Source: Alcanivorax profundi
Lineage (GTDB): Bacteria; Pseudomonadota; Gammaproteobacteria; Pseudomonadales; Alcanivoracaceae
DNA length: 64,000 bases
Direction of reading: 5' to 3'
Assembly: GCF_003597125.1 (NCBI RefSeq)
Contig: NZ_QYYA01000001.1
Span: 496,001 to 560,000, forward strand
This document shows, piece after piece, positions 17,537 to 26,134 of the stretch (positions are counted from its first letter, which is position 1; each line of letters starts with the position of its first letter). The translations under genes were made by a program, and so were the position numbers. The notes beneath the pieces were generated by a model. That model ran no database searches, was not told the origin of the DNA, and saw nothing but the letters and a program-made list of their open reading frames with translations.

Positions 17537-17698
17537 CGCGCCGCTGGCGGCGCGATAACAAACCGGCAAGAGTGAGATCGGCCACAGCGCACACAGCGAT
17601 TACGTTCTTTCTTCCTTTTAGTGCCCCCTCTATCCCGTCATTGTTGAAACGGTTTTGATCGCGCCGCCAGCGACGTTCCTACGGAAAGTGGCGCGATC
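17537..17698. repeat. REP-like inverted palindrome pair downstream of nqrM
   Basis: Two GC-rich palindromes in opposite orientation. CGCTGGCGGCGCGAT at 17542-17556 recurs as a perfect 15-bp inverted copy at 17658-17672, 101 bp away. The first sits in a CGCGCCGC/GCGGCGCG hairpin (17537-17554). The second is followed by CGTTCCTAC, which on the minus strand reads GTAGGAACG in front of the palindrome, like the GTAG heads of REP elements. The downstream GGCGCGATC (17690-17698) can pair back with 17657-17665. Between them I see nothing coding. Confidence 0.6.
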
Positions 17699-17764
17699 GA
17701 GCGGTTATTGCCGCCTTATTGAACGTCCAGTTGCTCAGCAGCCTGTTAAGAAAAGCTACTCTTC

Positions 17765-18859
17765 TTAGCCTCCCAGCACCACCGCAGTGCGCAGTTTGGC
17801 CTGACCGTATTTTCGCATTTGTTCGAATTTCTCCCGGGCGATGGGGACATGCTGGCAGTCCAGAGGCACCTGGTCTTCGCCCGGATCCGGGTCGTGAATG
17901 TAGAAACATTCCTCGTCGCTGCCACTGATCGCCACCCAGTGGGGGGCCTTGCGGCCATCCAGGCGCCAGGTGCTGATCAGCACCAGAACAACCTTGCCCT
18001 GGGCGATGGCACTGTCCAGATCATAGGCAGTGAAATCCTGATAATGGACCGGAATCTGCTGCGCCTTGCAGCTACGGGCAAAATGCTCGTGCAGGGTGGT
18101 GATCACCCGCTTTTTGTCCGTATCACGTACCGAATCCACAAATAAGGGACCCTGCTGATTGCACCAGACACTGGCGTTGAGGCCACGCTTGTGGGCGGCG
18201 ATTGCCAGCCCCATGGGGTGGCAGCCACCGTGGCCCGCGGTCATGTAAATGGTGGTGGCTTCACGCCATAACAACAGTTCCTCGGTGGTGTCTGCAGGCT
18301 GGTTGCGCAGGGCTGCAAGCGCCATCAAAAGACAAGCCGGGCCGCAGGTGAACGGGGTGCTTTGCTGCACCCAGGGCAAATGAATCTGCTCTGCGTTGGC
18401 TGGCTGGTAATGCAATCGCTTCTGGTATCGGAGGGCGTCTTGATGGTCCTCGTAATAATCCGGTGCCAGGCCAAACAGCCGGTAGCCACGTTTTTCATAC
18501 AAGGCGATGGCTGCAGGGTTGTCCTTGCGCACTTCCAGTCGAAGGTAGAGTCGACGTTCCTGATGGGCATATTCTTCCGCAGCATCCATAAGCTGTTCCC
18601 CAAGGCGTTGGCCACGAAAGCCGGGATCCACGGCAATGGAATACAGACGCGCCAACCGGGTGCCGGGCTGGAGCAGAACCAGGGCATAGCCTCCCAATTC
18701 CCCTTCGCGCTCTACTACCATCAGTCCGGCATGCTGGCGCTTTAACCATTTTCGGAAACTGCGGCGGGAGAGCCGATCGGAGGAAAAACAGCGTTGCTCC
18801 AGACGGGTAAGGGCGTCCAGATCGCTGGGTAGGGCAGGGCGTAGAGAGAAGGAGTTCAT
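17765..18859 (-). CDS. Fused GNAT N-acetyltransferase and C39-like peptidase domain protein
   Basis: 364 residues. The N-terminal 150 residues form a RimI-like GNAT domain with LYSIAVDPGFRGQRLGEQLMD and NPAAIALYEKRGYRLFG. Residues 160-364 resemble peptidase C39: QSTPFTCGPACLLMAL places the nucleophile at Cys172, APHWVAISG gives His307 and IHDPDPG gives Asp323. This domain pair is a known but uncharacterised architecture. No signal peptide is seen, so it is probably cytoplasmic. The start ATG (18857-18859) is the first Met before the GNAT fold; the frame extends upstream into the MITE-like element at 18897-19092, which may carry or have displaced its promoter. Confidence 0.84.
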   Translation of the reverse strand: MNSFSLRPALPSDLDALTRLEQRCFSSDRLSRRSFRKWLKRQHAGLMVVEREGELGGYALVLLQPGTRLARLYSIAVDPGFRGQRLGEQLMDAAEEYAHQERRLYLRLEVRKDNPAAIALYEKRGYRLFGLAPDYYEDHQDALRYQKRLHYQPANAEQIHLPWVQQSTPFTCGPACLLMALAALRNQPADTTEELLLWREATTIYMTAGHGGCHPMGLAIAAHKRGLNASVWCNQQGPLFVDSVRDTDKKRVITTLHEHFARSCKAQQIPVHYQDFTAYDLDSAIAQGKVVLVLISTWRLDGRKAPHWVAISGSDEECFYIHDPDPGEDQVPLDCQHVPIAREKFEQMRKYGQAKLRTAVVLGG

Positions 18860-18896
18860 GGTCCTCGGAAGAACGGTTGTATTCGCCTGGGGCTTG

Positions 18897-19092
18897 GGGA
18901 ACCTCTGAATAACTCCTTGCGTGCTCAGCGTGGCCTGAAGGGTGCAGCTGTTGTGTTTTGTCGCAACGGGCAGGGTGGTTCCCTTTCCTGGCGGCAAAGC
19001 GCAGCAGATGCGCCCCTCTTTACCTTTTCACCCATAGAGGGGGCGAACCAGCCTGAAAGACTGACCACGCAAGGAGTTATTCAGAGGTTCCC
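18897..19092. mobile_element. MITE-like element with perfect 27-bp terminal inverted repeats
   Basis: GGGAACCTCTGAATAACTCC followed by TTGCGTG occupies 18897-18923 and its exact reverse complement is at 19066-19092. The 142 bp inside contain no convincing ORF and no transposase. Total length is 196 bp. No clear target-site duplication is visible at either end (left flank CTTG, right flank TAGC). The structure fits a non-autonomous element mobilised by a transposase encoded elsewhere. The family is not assigned. Confidence 0.8.
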
Positions 19093-19258
19093 TAGCATAA
19101 GGCACCTGTGGCACCCGCAACCAGCGGATTCTTGATGCGCGAAAAGGGTAATCGGCACAGCGGTTGCAACGTCATGTGAAAGCCTGTCATCCGGCGTTTG
19201 TAGAGTCTGGCGGGTGGCGATGGCTGTGGGCATACTGGAGGCAACCAAGGAGGCGTTG

Positions 19259-20443
19259 ATGCAGCAGAAGGATCCGGTCCGTGGACTGGTGTTATCCGGT
19301 GGGGGAGCCCGAGGGGCGTACCAGGTAGGCGTATTGTCGGCCATGGCCGACATGCTGGATCGCGGCGCTCCCAACCCTTTTCCGATCATCTGTGGTACCT
19401 CTGCGGGCGCGATCAATGCGTCTGCACTGGCTGCCAATGCGGGCAACTACCGTTCTGCCGTGCGGGGACTGGAGCGCGTTTGGTCCAACATTACTGCCGA
19501 GCAGGTTTACCGCACCGATTTGTATGCCTGTCTGCGGGGGATTTTGCGCTGGTTTTTTTCCGGGTTTACCACCGGGCGGACTCCCGAGCGCAGTGCCTTG
19601 CTGGACAACCTGCCGTTGCAACGGTTGCTAAGCCTGGTGGTCAATTTTCAACGCATTCAGGGCAACCTGGATCAGGGGCATCTGCGTGCACTGGCGATTA
19701 CCGCCTCCAGTTATGCCACAGGAGAGTCCGTCAGTTTTTTTCAGGGCAAAGATGATCTGGCTGAATGGGTGCGTGCGCGTCGCAAGGGCAAGCGTTCCAC
19801 CATTGGTGTCGAGCATCTGTTGGCATCGGCGGCGATCCCGATTCTGTTTCCTGCTGGCAAGGTTGATGGCGGTTATTACGGTGATGGAGCCTTGCGCCAG
19901 TTGGCACCGCTAAGCCCTGCCTTGCATCTGGGCGCTTCCCGGCTACTGGTGATTGGTGTCTCTGGCAATGTCAGTGCAGGGCATCAGCGCGTCCTGAGTG
20001 GCTATCCGTCCATGGCCCAGGTGCTGGGACACGTTCTTAACAGCGTGTTTGTCGATACCCTGGAAGGGGATGTGGAGCGGCTGGAGCGCATCAACAATAC
20101 GGTCAGGGCGTTGGGAGAAAGAGCGCGCCGCAAGCACGGTATTGCCCTCAAGGAAGTGGATGTACTGAAGATCTACCCCTCGCGGCCGATCGATGAAATC
20201 GCTGCGGAGCATATCGGGGAGCTGCCCAAGGGCCTGCGTTTCTTCTTGCGTGGGTCGGGGGCGACCCGTTCGCCGGGGGCCAGCGCTATGAGCTACCTGC
20301 TGTTCGAGCCCGGTTTCACCAATGCCTTGATTGAAATGGGCCGCAAGGATGCCTTGGCCCGCAAAGAGGAAATCCTGTCGTTCTTCAGTGACGAACCGCT
20401 TTACCGACCGGAGCCTCAGTCGGAAAAGGAAGACGAGGCGTAA
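19259..20443 (+). CDS. Patatin-like phospholipase
   Basis: 394 residues with the patatin Ser-Asp dyad. The oxyanion loop GGGARGAY is near residue 14, the nucleophile elbow GTSAG puts Ser48 in place, and the Asp motif is DGALRQ. The ATG at 19259 has AAGGAGG 5 bp upstream, which decides the start over the GTG at 19214. It probably hydrolyses acyl esters of phospholipids or other lipids. No signal peptide is seen. The 3' end overlaps the convergent GDPD gene by 28 bp. Confidence 0.9.
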   Translation: MQQKDPVRGLVLSGGGARGAYQVGVLSAMADMLDRGAPNPFPIICGTSAGAINASALAANAGNYRSAVRGLERVWSNITAEQVYRTDLYACLRGILRWFFSGFTTGRTPERSALLDNLPLQRLLSLVVNFQRIQGNLDQGHLRALAITASSYATGESVSFFQGKDDLAEWVRARRKGKRSTIGVEHLLASAAIPILFPAGKVDGGYYGDGALRQLAPLSPALHLGASRLLVIGVSGNVSAGHQRVLSGYPSMAQVLGHVLNSVFVDTLEGDVERLERINNTVRALGERARRKHGIALKEVDVLKIYPSRPIDEIAAEHIGELPKGLRFFLRGSGATRSPGASAMSYLLFEPGFTNALIEMGRKDALARKEEILSFFSDEPLYRPEPQSEKEDEA

Positions 20444-21213
20444 CGCTGCCGACTGCGGAAGTGGCTGACGAAACTGGTGGGGTAGTCGGTGATGATGCTG
20501 TCTACCTTGAGTTTGGCCAACCGCTCGGCTTCAGTCAGATCATTGACGGTCCACACCGACACTTTCAAACCTCGCCGGCGTGCCCGGCGCATCAACGCCG
20601 GGGTGACCAGGGAAAAGTGCGGAATCACCCAGCTACAGCCCAGGCCCTGGGCACGGCGGGTCGGTTGCAGATAGCGGTACTGGCAGACGTAGCCACGCTC
20701 GATATCCGGTGCCATGGTGCCGATCATGCGCAGAAAGCCGGTATGACTGGAGGTGATCACCACCCGTGATTGCAGTTGCTGGTCATGAATCATGTGGCTG
20801 AGGTGGTGGGCCAGTTGATGCAGCACGTGGCGGTCGGCCCCTTTCACTTCAAACTGAAACCGCATCTGCGGCCCGCACAGGTCGACCACTTCCTGCAATG
20901 AGGGAATGCCGGTGGGGCTATGCCAGCCGGGAGTGTTACGTCGGGCATCCATAACGCCCAGCTGCGCTCGCGTATATTGCCGCACGTTGCCGCGAACGCC
21001 TGTGGTTCGTGTGACATCGCTGTCATGTAGCACAATCAGTTGACCGTCAGAGGACAGCCGTACGTCCAGCTCCATCTCCGTGACACCGGCCTCGACGGCC
21101 ACCTGAAAGCTGGCCAGGGTGTTTTCCGGGGCTTCGCCACGGGCGCCACGATGCCCGACGAGGGCGGGGTGCAGGTGGACAGGGGTTGCTGGAGGAGTCA
21201 TGGCAATATTCAT
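20416..21213 (-). CDS. Glycerophosphodiester phosphodiesterase
   Basis: About 265 aa with a GDPD TIM-barrel. GHRGARGEAPENTLASF provides the first catalytic His and the Arg, EMELDVRLSSDG the metal-binding Glu/Asp, and LIVLHD the second His; FEVKG and VWTVND are the later strands. It hydrolyses deacylated phospholipid head groups to glycerol 3-phosphate. The start is uncertain (ATG at 21213 or 21201; neither has a clear Shine-Dalgarno). Pseudomonas carries a GDPD gene at the same place between nqr and lol. UgpQ-like, cytoplasmic. Confidence 0.9.
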   Translation of the reverse strand: MNIAMTPPATPVHLHPALVGHRGARGEAPENTLASFQVAVEAGVTEMELDVRLSSDGQLIVLHDSDVTRTTGVRGNVRQYTRAQLGVMDARRNTPGWHSPTGIPSLQEVVDLCGPQMRFQFEVKGADRHVLHQLAHHLSHMIHDQQLQSRVVITSSHTGFLRMIGTMAPDIERGYVCQYRYLQPTRRAQGLGCSWVIPHFSLVTPALMRRARRRGLKVSVWTVNDLTEAERLAKLKVDSIITDYPTSFVSHFRSRQRYASSSFSD

Positions 21214-21334
21214 ACGGGCATTGTTTGCGAGAAAGATGACAGCGCTGTGACCTGGACACAAGAGGGTAAGGTGTCATTTTTATGACTTATCGCAAGGCTA
21301 GCCTTGCGCAGTAGGTTACTGAGGAGCGAGTCGA

Positions 21335-22498
21335 TTGAATAACGCCCTGTCCGTCATCAAACAATACCTGCGAGGTATTCCGGCCAGTGCCTTTCCTGAT
21401 TACGGGATTGGCCGGCGAGGAGCATCGTTGCAACGGCTGTTGGTGATCGTGTTGTTCTGGCCGGTATTTCTGCTGGTGCAGTTGATCAATGGGGCGGGAC
21501 TGCTGCTCGACTATGTACTGTTTCCGGACTTTCGCCGCGTTACGGTGCGCGAGCCTTTGTTTGTCGTGGGAGTGCCACGCAGTGGCACGACCTTTCTGCA
21601 CCGGTTGTTGGCGCTGGATCAGCGTTTTACGACGACGGCATTATGGGAATTGCTGTTTGCTCCATCCATTACGCAACGTTATTTCTGGACTGCCATAGCC
21701 TCACTGGATGCGAGAATCGGCAAACCGGCCGGGCGCCTGCTGCTGTGGCTGGAGCGACGTTTGTTGGGTGGCCTGGATGGTGTGCACAAGACCGGTCTGC
21801 GGGACCCTGAAGAAGACTACCTTGGACTGATTCCGGTGTGGGGCTGTTTTCTGATGGTGCTGGTGGTGCCATCTCCTTCCTTGTGGCGCCTGACGTTTCT
21901 GGACCGCGATGGCTCTCCCGCAGAAAAACGCCGGCTAATGGCGGCCTATCGCCGTTTTGTGCAGCGGCATTTGTATTTCCATGGCCAGGACAAGCAGTTG
22001 CTGTCGAAAAATCCTTCGTTTACTCCGTGGATGCAGACCCTGGCGGACGCCTTTCCTGATGCGCGCTTCATTGGCTGCCTGCGAAATCCGGATGCCTCCG
22101 TGCCCTCACAGATCAACTCGATTCTGATTGGAGCACGGCTTTTCGAGGGGCGTGACACCACCACTTACTGGCGAGACGGGTTCATGGCGATGCTGGATTA
22201 TTACTATCGGCATCTGCTGGAGGTGCTCGACACCCTTCCTGAATCGCGACAGGGCTTGTCGGTCATGGAAGTGTTGGCAGATCGTCCTGCAGAGGTTGTT
22301 GCACAACTGTATGTTCGTTTCGGTTGGACCCTCGATCTGGCGTTCCGCGAACGTCTTGCGGAACAAGACCGCAAGGCAAAAGGCTATCGCAGCGGCCACC
22401 ATTACGATCCGCAATCGCTGGGTGTCAGCCCAGAGGAGCTGAACGCGGTATTTGGTTGGGTCTACGACCGCTTCGGTTATTCACGGCCCGAGGCCTGA
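21335..22498 (+). CDS. Sulfotransferase family protein
   Basis: 387 residues with the PAPS-binding P-loop VVGVPRSGTTFLHRLL (about 77-92) and a later FIGCLRNPDASVPSQ that resembles the 3'-phosphate-binding region. A hydrophobic stretch at 33-62 suggests membrane association. The start is TTG at 21335 with GAGGAG 8 bp upstream. It transfers sulfate from PAPS to an unknown acceptor. The following glycosyltransferase and deacetylase genes suggest a glycolipid or polysaccharide acceptor, which is an inference from context. Confidence 0.84.
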   Translation: MNNALSVIKQYLRGIPASAFPDYGIGRRGASLQRLLVIVLFWPVFLLVQLINGAGLLLDYVLFPDFRRVTVREPLFVVGVPRSGTTFLHRLLALDQRFTTTALWELLFAPSITQRYFWTAIASLDARIGKPAGRLLLWLERRLLGGLDGVHKTGLRDPEEDYLGLIPVWGCFLMVLVVPSPSLWRLTFLDRDGSPAEKRRLMAAYRRFVQRHLYFHGQDKQLLSKNPSFTPWMQTLADAFPDARFIGCLRNPDASVPSQINSILIGARLFEGRDTTTYWRDGFMAMLDYYYRHLLEVLDTLPESRQGLSVMEVLADRPAEVVAQLYVRFGWTLDLAFRERLAEQDRKAKGYRSGHHYDPQSLGVSPEELNAVFGWVYDRFGYSRPEA

Positions 22499-22613
22499 AT
22501 GTCTTTGCGTGATCTGCCGTTGACTCATTGGCTGTCACATCTTGTCGCAAATTCCCGTTGGCTTTTTGTTGCTTGTCACAATTCGGAAATGGCCACTGGT
22601 AATACTCGCGGCC

Positions 22614-23777
22614 ATGGATACCAAAACGCTTCGTGTACTGTTTGTGGTGGATGCGATCAAAGGCCGGAATGGCGTTGGTGCCTATTTCCAGGATCTGGTA
22701 TCGCATCTTGAAGACCGTGTAGAGCGGGTGGAACTGGTGCAACCCTGTTTGCAGGATCCCCACCCCTGTCAAGGCGCATCCATGCCGATTCCCGGTGACC
22801 CGACCCAGCGTCTTTTCTTTCCCCGGATACGTGAGCTCAGTGCTCTGGTGTGGGAGATGAAGCCCCACGTCATCGTTATTCCCGGCCCCGGAATTTTCTC
22901 CATGATCGGCTACTGGATTGCCCGAAAATGGGGAATCCCTGTTTGCGTTACCTTCCAGACGGATTACAACCGACTGGTAGAACTCTATTGGGGCAAGCGA
23001 CTGGCCAAGCTGGCCGGGGGCTTTCTGAACTGGATCAACCGAACGCTGTTTCAGGGAAGTGAAACGGCGGCGACGATCTGCGAATCCATGATTACCCAGG
23101 CCAGAGAAGCCGGGGCGCGCAACCCGCAGCTTGTTGGTACGCCGCTGGCCAGAGAGTTTGTGCAGACACCGCTGCAGTCTCTGGCTGATGACGTAAACAA
23201 AGTGTGCTACGTCGGGCGCCTTGCGGCAGAAAAAAATATCGAATCCTTCCTGGAGCTGGCTGCGGCGCGTCCGGATCTGGAATTTCATGTGGCAGGGGAT
23301 GGTCCCTTGCGTGCCAAAGTGGATCAGGCCTGTGACCGTCTGAGCAATCTTCACTGCCATGGCTGGTGCACTCGTGAGCAAGTGGTAGCGCTGGTGGACC
23401 AGTGTGAGGTGCTGGTGTTGCCGTCCTCGGTGGAGGCATTTGGCACCGTAGCACTTGAAGCCATGGCCCGCCAGCGACTGGTGATTACCACGCCCGCTTG
23501 CGGGATCAATGAATGGCCGGCGCTGGCGCGTGGGCTTTGGGTTATGCAGCCGGACGAAACGTTGAGCGACACCCTTGATCGTCTGGCAAGACTGACAAGC
23601 GATGAGCGCCAGGCCAAGGCGGCGAGCGCGCGTGAGGCCGCACTGGCCATGAATAACCATGCTATCGAACACTGGGGTAGCGTGCTTGCCCACTGTGCGA
23701 CGCTGAAGCCCCGCGCCGCCAGCCTGCCGTCGCCGACACTGGCATTGTTACGCCGTTTGAGTAGCCACCATGCCTGA
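22614..23777 (+). CDS. Glycosyltransferase, GT4-like (GT-B fold)
   Basis: 387 residues of the GT-B fold. It opens LRVLFVVDAIKGRNGVGAYFQ and has KPHVIVIPGPGIFSMIGYW, VCYVGRLAAEKNIESFLELA and the GT4 signature SSVEAFGTVALEAMA near the nucleotide-sugar site. The sequence recalls GDP-mannose-dependent and sulfoquinovosyl-type lipid glycosyltransferases, but donor and acceptor cannot be read from sequence. The ATG at 22614 is the first Met before the Rossmann strand; no clear ribosome site. Its end overlaps the next gene by 8 bp. Confidence 0.87.
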   Translation: MDTKTLRVLFVVDAIKGRNGVGAYFQDLVSHLEDRVERVELVQPCLQDPHPCQGASMPIPGDPTQRLFFPRIRELSALVWEMKPHVIVIPGPGIFSMIGYWIARKWGIPVCVTFQTDYNRLVELYWGKRLAKLAGGFLNWINRTLFQGSETAATICESMITQAREAGARNPQLVGTPLAREFVQTPLQSLADDVNKVCYVGRLAAEKNIESFLELAAARPDLEFHVAGDGPLRAKVDQACDRLSNLHCHGWCTREQVVALVDQCEVLVLPSSVEAFGTVALEAMARQRLVITTPACGINEWPALARGLWVMQPDETLSDTLDRLARLTSDERQAKAASAREAALAMNNHAIEHWGSVLAHCATLKPRAASLPSPTLALLRRLSSHHA

Positions 23778-24513
23778 TGCTCTGTCTGCATTGGTGAGCA
23801 TCCATGACGTGATGCCGGAAACTCGAGAGCAGGTCACGACCATGCTCTCACGACTGCAGCTGGCGCCGGAACACGTCACTTTGTTGGTAGTGCCCGGGCG
23901 AGACTGGTCCGCGGACGACATCGCCTGGTTGCGTGATTTGCAGCAAAAAGGTCATCCACTGGCGGGGCATGGTTGGCTTCATCGTTGCCAACCTCCTGTT
24001 TCTCTCTATCATCGATTACACAGTCTGGTGCTGTCCCGAACCGTCGCTGAACACCTCTCTTTCAGTGCAGAGGGCATCGTTCGCTTGGTTCAGGATTGCC
24101 ATGACTGGTTCGCAGAACACCAGCTCCCGGCTTCATCGCTTTATGTTCCACCGGCCTGGGCTCTGGGGGCGCTTACGAAAGAACGTTATGCCGATTTACC
24201 TTTCCGATATGTAGAGACTCTTGCCGGGATACTGGATACCCGCAGCGGCCACACGCTGTCATTACCTTTGGTAGGGTTTGAGGCGGACTACCCGTTGCGG
24301 GCCTGGTTTTTATCCTGCTTCAACCGATACAGTATCGGTCGTGCGAAAAGCCTGTCGCGGGCCCTGCGTGTAGGACTGCATCCCTATGATCTGGAATTGT
24401 CACTTGCGAGCTCCATATTGCCCCTGTTGGAACAAGTAACAGAATTTCTGGATTACGGGGTTTTGATGCAGAGTGATGCGGTACTGGAGTCCTCAGATAT
24501 CGCTGCCGGATAA
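23770..24513 (+). CDS. Polysaccharide deacetylase-like protein (DUF2334 type)
   Basis: 247 residues. SIHDVMPETREQV near the N-terminus gives the metal-binding Asp, and GHPLAGHGWLHR the His pair expected of the NodB-like or DUF2334 fold. Late GLHPYDLEL supplies another conserved His. No signal peptide is seen. It starts inside the last codons of the glycosyltransferase gene, so the pair is translationally coupled and likely acts on the same glycoconjugate. The exact substrate is unknown. Confidence 0.82.
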   Translation: MPDALSALVSIHDVMPETREQVTTMLSRLQLAPEHVTLLVVPGRDWSADDIAWLRDLQQKGHPLAGHGWLHRCQPPVSLYHRLHSLVLSRTVAEHLSFSAEGIVRLVQDCHDWFAEHQLPASSLYVPPAWALGALTKERYADLPFRYVETLAGILDTRSGHTLSLPLVGFEADYPLRAWFLSCFNRYSIGRAKSLSRALRVGLHPYDLELSLASSILPLLEQVTEFLDYGVLMQSDAVLESSDIAAG

Positions 24514-24689
24514 CACTTTTTCCCTTCTTGTTTACCTTGTGACCATTGAGGTCAACCCCTGATCGAAGATGTCAAAGTGATGGCGGATTGATGGTTTCTG
24601 CTATTCCGGATTCAGGCTATTTTGTGACCGCAAAGTCACGAATTCTGAAACACAGGAATAATAGCAAGAACAACAATGGGGCCGGGGCT

Positions 24690-25952
24690 ATGAAGCGCAA
24701 TTGCTCGATGTTTATTTTTGTACTGGCAGGCCTGCTGTGCTCGCCAGTGAGTCATGCTGAAAAAGATTACGACGATCTCAGCCGCGAAGAGATGAAGGCG
24801 ATAGCCGACAAGGCTCAGAAAGGCAGTGAAGCTGAGGATGCGGATGGTTGGCAAAGCGAGAAAGTCGCCGTCGATGACAAGGTGATTTCCGGGCAGTGGA
24901 ACAGCGTGCCGTTTCAGACACGATTCTTCGATTATCCGCCAGAAAAGCTCAAGGAGGCCTGGCCGGTGTTGATGCGTGCCCTGCGTATCCCTTATCCGTC
25001 TGCCGAATACCTTGAGCGACGTATTGAGCACTTTCCACAATTGAAGGCCGAGCTCGGTCCGGAATTCGATGGTAATTACCAGCACTTGTCTGACGAAATC
25101 CTGGAAGCCTGGCGCTTCTTTTTCCGTGGGGATTTCCGTGCAGCCAAGGAGCATGGCTCCCGCCTGGGCGCTTACGGCAAGATCCCTGCGTACCTGGCCC
25201 AGAGCGTCTATGCGGTGTACCTGACCGACACGCGGGAAGAGAAACTGCAGCTGCTTCAGGATGTGGCGAACCAGATCACCGATTACCTGGACCTGATCAA
25301 AAGCCTGAAAGATGAGGAAGAATTTCAGGCTGACTACATGACCTTGCGGTTGGGTTACGCGTTTTCCATTGCCCGGATTGCAGAAGAGGCATCACCGGTG
25401 GAATCGCTGATGAACAATTACTTGTTCAAGGTATCCCGGGCCATTGATGACACGCTGGAAATTGAACCGAATCATCCGGTAGCGCTGGCCATGAATGCGG
25501 CCAAGGACGCCAACATCATCCGTTACGTGGGCAAGCTGTTTGGTCGCCTGACCTTCGGTGCACGCCTGAGCCGCGTAGAGGATTACTTTGAGCAAGCGTT
25601 CGAGCAGGCTGATGATCTGGCCATTGTCCATTACGAATACGCCAACTCGCTGATTTATATCAACCGTAATCGGGATATCTACCGGGCCATGGAAGAGTTC
25701 AATGTGGCGATCGGGATCCACCCCAAAAGCGCCATGGAGGCGCTGGATTCCATGTACGCATCCAAACGCCTGCGTGAGATCAAGGATTACTACCTGAACT
25801 TCCGCAAGAGTTATCGTTCGTTCGAGCGTGAGCGCCGCGAGTACATGCTGACCACGGATGAAAACCTTTATAGCGTACTCAAGCCCCCGTTTCTGGTGAG
25901 TGAGTATCTTAAACGCAAGGACGCGGGCACCGAGCTATCCCAGGTGCATTAA
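24690..25952 (+). CDS. Secreted or periplasmic helical-repeat protein of unknown function
   Basis: 420 residues. Residues 1-22 form a signal peptide (MKRNCSMFIFVLAGLLCSPVSHA). The mature part is almost entirely alpha-helical and acidic. Segments such as LEIEPNHPVALAMNAAKD and VHYEYANSLIYINRNRDIYRAMEEFNVAIGIHP resemble TPR pairs, and the overall pattern recalls TRAP-T/TatT-like solenoids. I do not recognise a named family. The open frame reaches back to 24546, but the signal peptide fixes the ATG at 24690. It stands alone between the glycoconjugate cluster and the convergent agu genes. Confidence 0.7.
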   Translation: MKRNCSMFIFVLAGLLCSPVSHAEKDYDDLSREEMKAIADKAQKGSEAEDADGWQSEKVAVDDKVISGQWNSVPFQTRFFDYPPEKLKEAWPVLMRALRIPYPSAEYLERRIEHFPQLKAELGPEFDGNYQHLSDEILEAWRFFFRGDFRAAKEHGSRLGAYGKIPAYLAQSVYAVYLTDTREEKLQLLQDVANQITDYLDLIKSLKDEEEFQADYMTLRLGYAFSIARIAEEASPVESLMNNYLFKVSRAIDDTLEIEPNHPVALAMNAAKDANIIRYVGKLFGRLTFGARLSRVEDYFEQAFEQADDLAIVHYEYANSLIYINRNRDIYRAMEEFNVAIGIHPKSAMEALDSMYASKRLREIKDYYLNFRKSYRSFERERREYMLTTDENLYSVLKPPFLVSEYLKRKDAGTELSQVH

Positions 25953-26099
25953 GTTTAAAATCGCCCGGTAAGGGGCCGCTATTTCGGTTGCGGCGGTGTT
26001 GGCGCATTGGCATTGCCCTGCGTCACTGTATGGCTCTACTCAGTTGCCCGGGGATAGTATTTGAAGAGATAGTAGAGCCTGGAATTGGGCACGATTGAG

Positions 26100-26125
26100 G
26101 CATTCCCGGGCTAACCCGGGAATGC
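26100..26125. terminator. Hairpin between convergent genes
   Basis: A perfect 11-bp inverted repeat GCATTCCCGGG / CCCGGGAATGC with a CTAA loop lies between the convergent helical-repeat gene and aguB. Neither side has a proper T run, so it may be a weak bidirectional terminator or mRNA 3' protection hairpin. Confidence 0.45.
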
Positions 26126-26134
26126 GGTCGTTAA

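Noticed and set aside
17521-17764. Terminator for nqrM in the GC-rich hairpin at 17537-17554
   Set aside because: No T run follows on either strand; the structure fits a REP-like pair better.
22425-23693. 422-codon minus-strand frame opposite the glycosyltransferase
   Set aside because: No family motif and no ribosome site; the plus-strand gene has the GT4 signature and overlaps its neighbour as expected.
24546-24689. N-terminal extension of the helical-repeat protein
   Set aside because: The upstream codons would place a Lys/Asn-rich stretch before a clear signal peptide, so the ATG at 24690 is preferred.
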